64,000 nucleotides of DNA. Origin: Hofstenia miamia (taxonomy: Eukaryota; Xenacoelomorpha; Acoela). The stretch is from assembly GCA_004352715.1 (NCBI GenBank), contig SCFE01000001.1, positions 6,500,409-6,564,408 on the forward strand, in the 5' to 3' direction. Made by a program: the position numbers and the translations under genes. Shown piece by piece: positions 42,301 through 48,295 of this stretch; position 1 is the first letter of the stretch, and each line of letters opens with the position of its first letter. The notes beneath the pieces are model-generated. The model made no database searches, was not told the origin of the DNA, and saw only the letters and a list, made by a program, of their open reading frames with translations.

Positions 42301-45300
42301 ACGCCAGTTAAACAAGTTTAACAACGTCGAGTGCACTGATCCACATGTGGTGGCCACTCTCCTCAAACAATGGTATAGGGATCTGTACAATCCTCTGGTT
42401 CCTTCTAACTTTTATTCAGAGTGCATTAACAACTGCAAAGACAAACGGGCGTGTTTAAACATTGTAAATAAAATGCCCAAAATCAATAAACTCGTTTTGA
42501 CTTACCTTATTCGATTTTTGCAGGTTGGTATTTTCTTGTTATATTCCTAATTATTTTATTTAACCTGATCTGCATGTAATCAAAGTACGTGCTTTTCTAT
42601 AAATTTCTTAACACAGAATTTCAATACTTGTGTTTATTCGTTATACCTCATCAATGAATTGAATATTGTCATAGCATATCATCTTGCTCTTCTATGAGAT
42701 TTGTCGCCTGATTTTGATTTGGAGTTTCGAAAAAATTTCGATTTGATTTCGTAATGTAATGATGAATGATAATCACTTCTATAACACTAACTGGACTGGA
42801 ACAAATGCGTAAATAACAGCAAAATTTGTCCGATTTCACTCAATTATTAATTCCGCTCTTCTATTAGTAAATTGAAAGTTGATTTTTTGTTTTCTGTATA
42901 ATACGTCTTATCACATACTTGAAGCTTCTAAATTTAGTAGAAAATCTGTAGTGGTACGCTTTGTGAAGAAATCAAATCAGATTTCAGTGATAGTTACCAA
43001 ATGCCAAAAAGTCTATGCTTTATTAGCATTTGTGCTATCGGTAGAAATATGAAACTGAGACCCAACTTCGCCAGTTCTTGATTGTTAATGCGAATGAATA
43101 TGACAATTGAACTAAAAAACTTACTCTAAATTATAGTCATGAGATTCTTTGAAGATGAGTTTCCGAAAAAATCCAGTTGCAATCTAGTAATCACTGTTAT
43201 TTTGCCATCTTTGTTGACATGGGTCCAACTACCAACGCTTTGAATTGATTTTATAAGTGTTTGTGTATAAATGTTTTATTGTTCTTGTAGAATATGGGAT
43301 ATATTTTGAAAGTTGTCTACCCACCGTATCTGACATTTCTTTACTAACATAGCACAGCTGAATCCTTTGCAAAATGCCATATCAAACTAATGTTTATTTA
43401 GTGTCAATAGGTAATCGTATTGCTAATTCAATGCATTAATTTTGGCATTTCACTTATTTTTTCAAGCCTTTTTACTTGATGACCGAGCATGCTTATATCG
43501 AGTAACGCACTAAACCTTTCATTGTGAAATCATTCTATATTTGAAATTCAGCTCAACTGAAGGATTATAGTAACATACTAAAGTGAATTACGCAATTTAT
43601 TTCTTTATCTAATAAAGGTGCAAACTTTTAAGTCAGACCTCTGTTTTTGACGCATGCGTGCTATGCTAACCATCGTAAAATGTTATCAATAAAATATTTC
43701 CTAAAGCTGAAATCAAAATGCAATTTTTCATGCTGAATTTTAAATTTTGTGCAAATTGAAAGTGAAATTCCAGTTGTCATGGGAATACCGGTGAGAATTC
43801 CATCACTTTCCAGATTTTTTCCTAAAATAATGGTCATGACCTGTATCCAACATTTATATCTCATTTAAAATGTATTATCTTACCATAGTTTCGCTTATCC
43901 GACATATTATATAAAAATAGCGGTATATCATGTGTTGATTTTCGAGGTGGACCAAATTGTTACTGAATTCTATATTAGCCATACTAGTAATCCTAACAAT
44001 TCATATTGTATAAGGTAATCTGTTTAAATTTCATTGTTTTACATCAAACAATGATAGAATATTCCCTCAATTTTAAGATTCTCCGGTACAAAATAATAGG
44101 ATGCTTTGACTGAAAATATGTGTCCACATAACAGTAGTCACTACTCAGTATATTCCTCTGATTTAATTTTTGAAATATACTTAAATATTTAACACACATT
44201 GTCTTTTAACCCCGACTACGAAAAATTTGTGGGGAATGAGTTGCTAACATATATTAATATATGTTTTTTATTTCACTTCTTTTCATTAGCATTTGTACAA
44301 TTGTTACCAAAAGCCACTTTTCAAAGTTATTTGAGTATCATCTTATAATAAAAACCAAGCATTATTCTAATTTTGTAAAAGTTTAGGATTGATAAGGGTT
44401 CTTGAGTAATATTTTACGTACTTTGAGATGTCAAGTGCAAATGGAAGCAATAAAGTTATAAATAGTTCAAACAACAATCAAATCGCGGGTCAACGTGTTA
44501 GGCACGAATGTAGCGGGGAGGTGATAAATAATATACGTAAATCCTAGATTATAAAATGTCTATTCGCTTAAAGTATTAACCGCTGCTTTCCAAAGTATGC
44601 CAATAGACATTAAAGGTTTCTTTACATAGATTGAATTCATGTATAATTGGTTTTTTTGAATTTCATTGCTCTTGACACGGACTTTAACTGATCGATTTAT
44701 GACAATTGCTTAAAAATGTGTATTTATGACACTTTTTCGATGAAATGCGTATGTTGTTGAACACTATGCAAAATTCTTATAACGTGTTTCTATGTGTACC
44801 ATTGCATCTCCTTTTGCCCAATTTCGTGACATTTTCAAAAAATTGTCAAGTGGTTCTTGAATAAGGCTGTTGCCCATTACCAATATTTATTTATCCAATT
44901 CTAGTTCATAGGTTTTACTGAACAGCTGTACATTGTTGGACCAAAACTGGGCCACTTAATATATTTCTAAATTATTAGGTTGTTTAAACTGAATTGGATT
45001 TTATCAATTGTTGAAAGTTTCAAAAAGGAATCATTGCTCTACTTAATTAATGTACAGTGGCTATAGTAGAATAAACTTTTGATAATTTGTGATCTAAAGA
45101 ATTATGCCCTTCACCCTTTCCAACTATTAACACTAAACTGTCTATTGTGTCTCCAAGCATTTTAGGAAATTTGAGACTCTTGGGATATGAACGTAACTAT
45201 TAGTAAATGTACTTCCCTGTTATGGTGATAAAATTCTTCCTGTGTTTTTTAAGTACATGAAAATACTATTTTTTACAATAGAAATTCCGATTTTTGCAAA

Positions 45301-45954
45301 TACTTTGAACTTCTTCCCATGCTTAATGTTCATATAACATAGCGGTGTTAGACCCATGGCAGCAACAACAGTCAAAATATTGTTTTCTGTAAATATTCTA
45401 CCGAGGTCCCGTGCAGGCGCGCCTGTCTAGTTTGGAGTTAATCCAATTAATTTTTCAATCTGGAGATGCTTAGCAAAAGTCAAAGACAATTTTAGAGAAA
45501 AATGATAAGGTATTTTTAAAGGTCTTCGCAAAACAAAGAAATATAATTGAAAACTCTTTGCGAGCATTTTTTATATGAGTTCGCGTGATTGGAGAAAATC
45601 AAATTATAATAATTCTATAGGGATTCCTTTCTAGAAACAAATATTGGAGGAGCAATTTTTTCGCCTCACCCTGTATTTGTATGTTTTTGTTACTTCTGCA
45701 CTACTGAACCACCAATAAGTGTATTACAGACGAATTTTTAGATATTTCTGCAACCCGAAAACGTTATCGAAACTAAAATGGACATCTTAAATTTAGCGAC
45801 AATAATGGCGCCAAATTGTTTGCGCAGCAGCACATCAGACCCACACGTTCTCTTACTTAACACCGGTAAAGAGATGGAGTTCATGAAGACGTTAATAGAG
45901 AGCTTAGACACAGAGTATTTAAAAGAAGAGTTATGGTTTACTGGCAGGGATTAA
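2232..45954 (+). CDS. ARHGAP39-like: ARHGAP39/Vilse-like Rho GTPase-activating protein, 5' incomplete, 15 exons
   Basis: Role known for the family: MyTH4-RhoGAP proteins (Vilse/CrossGAP/ARHGAP39) stimulate GTP hydrolysis by Rac/Cdc42-type GTPases and act in axon guidance downstream of Robo. Seen here: fifteen exons with GT/AG borders whose phases match throughout: 2232-2326, 16588-16744, 16814-17132, 20574-20647, 20696-20807, 26756-27166, 28525-28610, 29020-29112, 29982-30149, 39524-39744, 40992-41154, 41223-41336, 41561-41718, 42265-42523, 45742-45954. They sum to 2643 nt, exactly 880 residues plus stop. Residues 1-505 are Ser/Pro-rich and disordered with tyrosine motifs; about 505-670 is MyTH4; about 685-880 is RhoGAP, with the arginine finger in EGIFRVSGD, the helix LLKQWYRDLYNPLVP and the asparagine of TIMAPN. 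The family's N-terminal WW domains are not in the window, so the true start is upstream. Introns range from 48 nt to 14.3 kb and hold most of the transposons here. An AATAAA at 46474 could be the polyadenylation signal. Confidence 0.9.
2505..2792. mobile_element. hAT-type MITE, 288 bp
   Basis: Ends are CAGGCGCGGCTTT and its complement AAAGCCGCGCCTG, flanked on both sides by the perfect 8-bp duplication GTATAATG (2497-2504 and 2793-2800). An 8-bp target duplication with CAG...CTG termini is the hAT signature. Just inside the left end is a G-run/C-run inverted segment that could form a strong hairpin. No ORF. A related element lies at 25746-26003. Confidence 0.88.
5690..5775. repeat. GATTTAAATC word cluster
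   Basis: Several copies of CGATTTAAATC or GATTTAAATCA occur within about 80 bp. Clusters of this palindromic word are typical of subterminal regions of small DNA transposons. I could not identify the opposite end or a target duplication, so the element boundaries are unknown. Confidence 0.3.
9471..10746. mobile_element. Non-autonomous PIF/Harbinger-like element, 1276 bp
   Basis: Perfect 17-bp terminal inverted repeats (CAATGGGTGCGTTCGCG and complement) flanked by TTA on both sides (9468-9470 and 10747-10749). A 3-bp TTA duplication is the PIF/Harbinger preference. Both ends carry inverted copies of AAACCGGTGGATTGCGCGAA, twice on the right (about 10595 and 10637) and once in opposite orientation on the left (about 9520), forming a GC-rich subterminal array around an AT-rich middle. 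The middle also holds GGCTCGGCTCG words near 9906 and 10151 that may mark another nested element. Short ORFs over the right end are by-products of the terminal repeats. Confidence 0.75.
16588..16744 (+). CDS. ARHGAP39-like: ARHGAP39-like exon 2 of those visible
   Basis: Follows GAGTTTTTAG and ends before GTATTC. The frame that fits the neighbours reads a basic, His-rich start (KHSHRHTCQRHRS) and then VETGTQTDP and a candidate phosphotyrosine site THIYENR. The longer open frame on the same strand is not the coding one: it does not join in phase with either neighbour. Confidence 0.8.
16814..17132 (+). CDS. ARHGAP39-like: ARHGAP39-like exon 3 of those visible
   Basis: Begins after AAATTTCTTTAG, only 69 nt after the preceding exon, and ends in phase 1 before GTATGT. 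It encodes 106 residues of a polar, probably disordered region with basic patches (RRPLASPFF, KLRSRQ) and the tyrosine pair NDYYNV. The following intron received the mariner insertion. Confidence 0.85.
17420..17579 (-). pseudogene. Mariner transposase, C-terminal fragment
   Basis: The minus-strand frame contains INWAPRSPDMTPLDYFM, the conserved end of the mariner catalytic domain where the third acidic residue region is followed by PLDYF/W. The frame then diverges from the family (the usual WG is replaced and a stop follows), and two 10-bp direct doublings (GCCCATCACG at 17521-17540 and GAGAAATTGT near 17561) disrupt the upstream reading. These doublings abut the gap and are probably assembly noise. 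Confidence 0.8.
17580..18579. other. Assembly gap, exactly 1000 N
   Basis: A run of exactly 1000 N, the same size as the gap at 32079-33078, so the length is a placeholder and not a measurement. ORFs drawn through it are meaningless. Confidence 0.99.
18651..19380. repeat. Error-rich second copy of the mariner left end
   Basis: This stretch tracks 17175-17579 almost word for word (GATTCATAAGTCACTTAG, ACACAGCCGCAT, GGAATTTACTGCTTTTTC, GCATATCTG) but with mixed bases turned into runs of A, T, C or G, including an A-run of about 35. Genuine decay would not convert mixed sequence into homopolymers so consistently, so I read it as low-quality consensus sequence, continuing into the better N-terminal part of the transposase after 19380. 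Confidence 0.8.
19365..20006 (-). pseudogene. Mariner transposase, N-terminal part, gapped
   Basis: Starts at the ATG at 20006. The N-terminus (MTLTIDERIFIVIHMAKFEE...) is the DUF4817-like helix-turn-helix found in one mariner branch: a first helix, the PPSHNTMRSLYKKFKETGSV recognition segment, then a GAPKRHEAKKEEIR linker. After the gap the second helix-turn-helix follows (SASIRQAAQVLATSYSTVQRTLKR). A 30-bp sequence is repeated exactly on both sides of the 189-N gap, so the gap may not exist and the two pieces may overlap. The frame decays at 19365. Confidence 0.85.
19586..19774. other. Assembly gap with duplicated edges
   Basis: 189 N, flanked by an identical 30-bp sequence at 19556-19585 and 19775-19804. 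Overlapping contig ends that were not merged would give exactly this picture. Confidence 0.95.
20574..20647 (+). CDS. ARHGAP39-like: ARHGAP39-like exon 4 of those visible
   Basis: Begins after TATTGTAG; its first two bases complete the split codon left by the previous exon (A|GT, Ser). It reads SWSSEFQKKSDFTQSLSKHR and QNEE and ends in phase 0 before GTTTGC. The next acceptor is only 48 nt away. Confidence 0.82.
20648..20695 (+). other. 48-nt intron
   Basis: GTTTGC...TTTAG, 48 nt. It is a multiple of three but contains an in-frame TAA, so retention would truncate the protein. Both flanking exons are phase 0. Such a small intron next to ones of 14 kb is notable and shows that introns near the lower size limit are spliced in this species. 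Confidence 0.75.
20696..20807 (+). CDS. ARHGAP39-like: ARHGAP39-like exon 5 of those visible
   Basis: Follows CCTGTTTAG and ends in phase 1 before GTAAAA. Encodes NPANQLPTSPQHYYEGSISS and a Ser-rich stretch with the tyrosine pair HYYEG. The single leftover G joins AA of the next exon to give Glu. Confidence 0.85.
21413..21450. repeat. (TA)n microsatellite
   Basis: Uninterrupted TA dinucleotide tract in the intron. Confidence 0.98.
23699..23852. repeat. (TA)n microsatellite containing a 103-N gap
   Basis: TA tract on both sides of Ns at 23719-23821. The repeat itself almost certainly caused the gap. Confidence 0.97.
24417..24640. repeat. (TA)n tract followed by repeated CCCGCTTTGTA-like words
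   Basis: A TA tract with a short CACACA interruption (24417-24466) runs into several variants of ATAT(T)CCCGCTTTGTACA spaced tens of bases apart (about 24467, 24495, 24523, 24580). Inverted or variant copies of the same word occur at 26205-26430, and single copies near 28111 and 36349, so this is a dispersed low-copy repeat family, not a chance word. Confidence 0.6.
25746..26003. mobile_element. hAT-type MITE, 258 bp
   Basis: Ends CAGTGGTGC and GCGCCACTG, flanked by the perfect 8-bp duplication CGTTTTCT (25738-25745 and 26004-26011). Inside the left end a G-run is followed by a C-run (GGGGGGG...CCCCCCCCC), as in the element at 2505-2792, and both right ends share TTTTAAAAATC. They look like relatives of one family. 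No ORF. Confidence 0.88.
26756..27166 (+). CDS. ARHGAP39-like: ARHGAP39-like exon 6 of those visible, tyrosine-motif region
   Basis: The acceptor TGTTTAG gives a start phase that matches the previous exon (G|AA). It ends in phase 1 before GTTCTA. It encodes 136 residues of Ser/Pro-rich sequence (SLPPILPPHAPPTVSSLP) that would suit SH3 binding, and then three tyrosines in acidic or proline context (TIYDEPPYTQDEEIYDDVAD). YDEPP resembles SH2-type phosphotyrosine sites. The open frame continues a few codons into the intron and then stops, so it is not a 3' end. Confidence 0.88.
27709..28044. repeat. Possible degenerate MITE
   Basis: A GC-rich patch on the left (CGCTTACACGAAATGCGGC) and a roughly inverted one on the right (CCGCCTCATGTAAACGG) enclose about 300 bp. 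The repeats are imperfect and I could not define a target duplication, so this is a weak call. Confidence 0.25.
28525..28610 (+). CDS. ARHGAP39-like: ARHGAP39-like exon 7 of those visible
   Basis: Begins after GTAATTTAG with CA completing the split Ala codon, and ends in phase 0 at a strong donor (GTAAGTATT). Encodes SLVHQSSLEHASQAYNARSN and SRQNGAVS. Confidence 0.85.
29020..29112 (+). CDS. ARHGAP39-like: ARHGAP39-like exon 8 of those visible
   Basis: 31 codons between TTAAATTTAG and GTAAAT, phase 0 at both ends. Encodes MMVPPYTGDYSSDLFNN and a Ser/Pro end; two further tyrosines (PPYTGDYSS). Confidence 0.85.
29982..30149 (+). CDS. ARHGAP39-like: ARHGAP39-like exon 9 of those visible, linker to MyTH4
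   Basis: 56 codons between TTACTAG and GTTTTT, phase 0 at both ends. The end (SSDILNFSK) continues directly into the MyTH4 start of the next exon, 9.4 kb away, forming the ILNFSKDSLRSPLL segment that precedes MyTH4 in this family. Confidence 0.87.
32079..33078. other. Assembly gap, exactly 1000 N
   Basis: Placeholder gap directly after a (TA)n tract that starts near 32058. Confidence 0.99.
33592..34005 (+). pseudogene. Remnant resembling KRBA2/SCAND3-type integrase-derived protein C-terminus
   Basis: The frame from 33,692 reads HHEQLATKRKQLQQAEKMIE, then VGxxV-like IGNNVVVAVPVVDHGQAEF and KAVVIAINDSGLF. I recognise the pattern 'QAxKM...(V/I)GxxVxVPVPxVDRGxxDxxNxxGVI' from C-terminal regions of transposon-derived integrase proteins such as KRBA2-like genes; this is from memory of the family, not a search. 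Upstream in another frame is ASNLPEDVSGCLETEVL, which fits the preceding part of that region. The frame change and lack of a catalytic core point to a decayed fragment. It lies in a host intron on the same strand. Confidence 0.4.
34014..34195. repeat. Palindromic AACAATTATGCATAATTGTT word cluster
   Basis: Within 180 bp the word CAACAATTATG or its complement CATAATTGTTG occurs about eight times, some joined as near-perfect palindromes (TATGCATAATTGTTG). The spacing is irregular. This could be the subterminal region of a DNA transposon whose other end is in or beyond the N gap, or a local satellite. Confidence 0.6.
35429..35716 (+). CDS. BED-type zinc finger N-terminus of hAT transposase, truncated
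   Basis: 95 residues from the ATG at 35429. Residues about 38-62 hold CVKC...HRHKC, i.e. C-x2-C...H-x3-C, which fits a BED finger, the DNA-binding domain at the start of hAT transposases. The tail (KRLPGQKIINFPSKVAKF) is a linker, and the frame stops 20 bases before an N gap. The rest of the transposase (RNase H core and hAT dimerisation domain) is not visible in the element, so this is likely an internal deletion, though the gap leaves some doubt. Confidence 0.65.
   Translation: MASQDVSLAVEYRVNQRSTSDINKLFLVEYKNGIPTDIRKCVKCGELVKALSGNTSGMHRHKCMKIPSKRLPGQKIINFPSKVAKFNSDEGRDFH
35737..35812. other. 21-N gap followed by a 32-bp partial tandem duplication
   Basis: After N at 35737-35757 the sequence GAACAAAGCTGTCCCCATTT appears at 35758 and again at 35790, a 23-bp exact repeat with 32-bp period. 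Because it abuts the gap it is probably an unmerged overlap. Confidence 0.85.
36280..36348. repeat. (TA)n microsatellite
   Basis: About 34 TA units inside the hAT-like element, followed by CCCGCTAAATG, another copy of the CCCGCT word seen after other TA tracts here. Confidence 0.97.
39281..39323. repeat. (TA)n microsatellite
   Basis: About 21 TA units, 200 bp upstream of the MyTH4 exon. Confidence 0.98.
39524..39744 (+). CDS. ARHGAP39-like: ARHGAP39-like exon 10 of those visible, MyTH4 first half
   Basis: Between CCCATTTAG and GTAAAT, phase 0 to 2. Encodes DSLRSPLLNIQEKSLRRDS, then CFKKVQMFMGERKN and WECQAIRDEILLQICKQLKH; the last is the hallmark MyTH4 helix (LRDEIYxQxxKQ). MyTH4 domains are helical modules that bind microtubules or partner proteins. 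The apparent stop three bases past the exon is intronic; the split codon AT|A leads into the next exon. Confidence 0.95.
40992..41154 (+). CDS. ARHGAP39-like: ARHGAP39-like exon 11 of those visible, MyTH4 second half
   Basis: Acceptor TTATTTAG, ends before GTTTTC in phase 0. Encodes the conserved SKGWELMSIMLNFFPPSNTF followed by RYFEHFLREQ, the core GWELM...FPPS motif of MyTH4. Confidence 0.95.
41223..41336 (+). CDS. ARHGAP39-like: ARHGAP39-like exon 12 of those visible, end of MyTH4
   Basis: 38 codons after a 68-nt intron, phase 0 at both ends. Encodes EKYANFCLRQIERTF and RKCIKKPTAIEVQSAI, the end of MyTH4 with its P-T-xx-E-I/V motif. Confidence 0.94.
41561..41718 (+). CDS. ARHGAP39-like: ARHGAP39-like exon 13 of those visible, RhoGAP start
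   Basis: Between TTATATTTAG and GTAATT. Encodes the RhoGAP opening: MFDCTLEEIMVIQKDRFPN, WIQITLSQALFRLRGH and NTEGIFR. The codon of the catalytic arginine finger is split by the intron (AG|G). Confidence 0.96.
42265..42523 (+). CDS. ARHGAP39-like: ARHGAP39-like exon 14 of those visible, RhoGAP core
   Basis: Begins with the G that completes the arginine finger, then VSGDYDEVNALKRQLNKF. Contains VVATLLKQWYRDLYNPLVPS (the conserved LK...REL..PL region) and KINKLVLTYLIRFLQ. Phase 0 end before GTTGGT. Confidence 0.96.
42524..45741 (+). other. 3.2-kb intron before the last ARHGAP39-like exon
   Basis: No coding sequence supported. Its 3' part (about 45,150-45,440) holds a diverged dispersed repeat that recurs at about 61,070-61,400. 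Confidence 0.7.
45150..45440 (+). repeat. Diverged dispersed repeat, copy A
   Basis: Shares ordered words with 61,070-61,400 on the same strand: TCTTGGGATATGA, AACTATT(A/G)GT, AAGTAC(A/T)TGAAAA, GAAATTCC, TAATGTTCA and TTGTTTTCTGTAAATA. Order and spacing are kept while the rest has diverged, so both are old copies of one repeat of unknown class. Confidence 0.55.
45742..45954 (+). CDS. ARHGAP39-like: ARHGAP39-like terminal exon
   Basis: Opens after GAATTTTTAG with IFLQPENVIETKMDI, then NLATIMAPNCLRS and KEMEFMKTLIESLDTEYLKE, ending in a TAA at 45952-45954. The asparagine of MAPN is the conserved RhoGAP residue that contacts the GTPase. Joins in phase 0 to the preceding exon (RFLQ|IFLQ). Confidence 0.95.
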   Translation: MFLQPENVIETKMDILNLATIMAPNCLRSSTSDPHVLLLNTGKEMEFMKTLIESLDTEYLKEELWFTGRD

Positions 45955-46473
45955 AATAATTTTTATTGTTTGTAGATAAATGTTGTCAATTTGTAACTGA
46001 TTTGTTGACTTGTATTTTTGTAATTAGCTATGGCTACTATTTCGTAATTTGGACATGATTTGTCCTTAAATTTGTGCAATAACTCTAAATTCTGAAGCAA
46101 ATACATGCATTGTTCATTGTTCTTTTATTTCCATAAAAATATCAATGTTTAAAGTACCTTCTTCAAATATAATCATACATGTAAAAGGCTAGTAGCTATC
46201 ATATCTATTGCAACTATTAAATAACTGGAATAACAGGTACTAACTAATACAACAGTGTAAGGAATCTGTACAATGGCAAATAAGTTTATTTTAATTTTCT
46301 ATTATAAGAAACACTGAAGATAATTACTTAATTTTTGTAGTTCTAACAACATTTATGTTTTTATATCTTATCGCATATAACAAGAATAGCCTGCTGTAAA
46401 GTTTAGTCTTTATGCGCATTTCAATGTATTTAATTTAATTACCATAGTCTATTGCACATACACTTGTAAAAAC

Positions 46474-46479
46474 AATAAA
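46474..46479 (+). promoter_or_regulatory. Candidate polyadenylation signal
   Basis: AATAAA 520 nt after the ARHGAP39-like stop codon and 46 nt before the transposon end. In AT-rich DNA this hexamer is common, so support is weak. Confidence 0.3.
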
Positions 46480-47059
46480 TTACATACATTTAATTGAACA
46501 AAGCACTAATTTCATTAATATTATAGTCTGGCTGAATTAGCATTTGACCTAGAATTAAATGACACATAAACATATTTGGTACCATTGAAAAGCAAATTTT
46601 CTGTAGAATAACATACTTAAAGCCTCACACATAGGTCGTTGGGGAATTTTTTTTTGAAATATTTCTGAAAAGCAGTGGTATTTGTACAAAAATATTGCCA
46701 AATCTATACCTACTTTCATATAAAAATCGTTGACTGTTGTTTAAATTTACTCATGTCAATTATTACGTGCCTAATTTAAAGTGTGCTAATTTTTAAAAAT
46801 GTCTACCTGTGTTATTTAATTCATCATTGCTAATCAGGAAAGAGTATGTACTGATTTTTATACATTTTGATATTACCTACATCATATAAAGTATTTATTA
46901 ATTTATTTATTTATTTATTAATTTATTTAATTGTGATATAATCATTATTTGAATTTAGCAGACTTCTAAACTTATTAGATACAATAATATTCATTGAATG
47001 TGCGTCTATGTTTGACAATATAGGTACTTACCTACTGTAGTTTAGTTGCTTTAGTTGAA

Positions 47060-48295
47060 ATGAATAAAGAGGACATACAAAGAAATTTATGTGCCATTTG
47101 TCAAGAAGAAAATGACAATGAGCTGCGCGAGTGCCAGTCTGGAATCCCGACACTAATAGAATATGGGAGACTCTTTGGTCTTGAAAAATTGAAGACATAT
47201 CTGATCACTCGACAGGAAGAGAATTCAAGTGTCAAAATACATGCACAGTGTCAAAAGAACATTGGAAATTCTATCCGGAAAAGAAAGGCAAATCCAGACT
47301 ATACTTTAGACAAAAGAAGTAAAATATCCAAAAGGACAACCAGAAACTCCATTGAAACATTTAACTGGAAAGAACATTGCTTTTTTTGTGGTGACGAATG
47401 CCATGTAGATCCAAAACACCCCGACCGAAGGCAAATTTTCAATGTACGTTACTTGCATTACCGGGAAAATATATTGAGATATTGTGAATCTAGAAAAGAT
47501 TCATGGGCAGAAGAAGTAAAGCTCAGATTAATCAATTGTATTGATTTAGTTCAAGCGGAAGCACGGTATCACGATGACTGTCGCACAAAGTTTACTGAGA
47601 GAGGTGTTAGCTCAAAAGCTCAAAAAGGAAGACCTCATAATTCAACACAGCAAAATAATTTCGAAATATTGTGCAATTGGCTGGAAACCGAAGGTGAGTT
47701 ATATTCCCTTGCAGAGCTACAAGAGAAAATGAAGAAACTTACAAATTCTGAAAACATCTACTCATGTAAATGGCTTAAAACAAAGCTTATAGAAAAATAT
47801 ACCGACTCAATATTTTTTACTGAGGTGCAAGGCAAACCAAATGTTGTATGTTTTACAGACACAGCAGGATGTCTTATTAACGATAAGTGGTACGAAAATA
47901 GAAAAAACAATATAGAGGAAGAAGCAGAAAGAGTTGTCAAACTGGCTGCTCGAATTATTCTTTGTCAAATACGATCTACAGAATTTAACACTGATGTATA
48001 TCCATCTCATGAGCAAATGAGTAACATTGAATTGGGCAAAGGTTGGTTACCAACATATCTTAGGGTATTCATGGAATCGCTTGTAAAGAAAGAACTTAAA
48101 CAAGTTAGCATTGGTCAAGCTATCGTAAATGCTGTGAAACCTAGATCCTCCATTGCACCAATTATGTTTGGATTGGGCATTGAAACCGATAAAGTTTTTG
48201 GATCAAGGTGGCTTTTGACTGAATTAAATCGACTAGGGTTTTCTATTAGTCACGATGAAGCAACCCGCTACAAGCAGTCTGTTCTGAAAATGTAA
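47060..48295 (+). CDS. CXC transposon protein, N-terminal ORF
   Basis: 411 residues from the ATG at 47060. Two Cys/His clusters: residues near 12-25 (CAIC...C) and about 108-120 (CFFCGDECH), with ARYHDDCRTKF near 172. Further on lie a basic GRP linker and SIGQAIVNAVKPRSSIAPIM. It stops at TAA 48293-48295, but the next frame is open immediately (NVSDFLKTNLAGSFSQW), so the stop results from a one-base difference in an A4 run. Confidence 0.85.
   Translation: MNKEDIQRNLCAICQEENDNELRECQSGIPTLIEYGRLFGLEKLKTYLITRQEENSSVKIHAQCQKNIGNSIRKRKANPDYTLDKRSKISKRTTRNSIETFNWKEHCFFCGDECHVDPKHPDRRQIFNVRYLHYRENILRYCESRKDSWAEEVKLRLINCIDLVQAEARYHDDCRTKFTERGVSSKAQKGRPHNSTQQNNFEILCNWLETEGELYSLAELQEKMKKLTNSENIYSCKWLKTKLIEKYTDSIFFTEVQGKPNVVCFTDTAGCLINDKWYENRKNNIEEEAERVVKLAARIILCQIRSTEFNTDVYPSHEQMSNIELGKGWLPTYLRVFMESLVKKELKQVSIGQAIVNAVKPRSSIAPIMFGLGIETDKVFGSRWLLTELNRLGFSISHDEATRYKQSVLKM

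Noticed and set aside
48287-48295. Intron donor GTAAGTG at the end of the first CXC ORF
   Set aside because: The GTAAGT word looks like a donor, but the next frame is open and reads sensible sequence straight through it, so a one-base frame break explains the site better.
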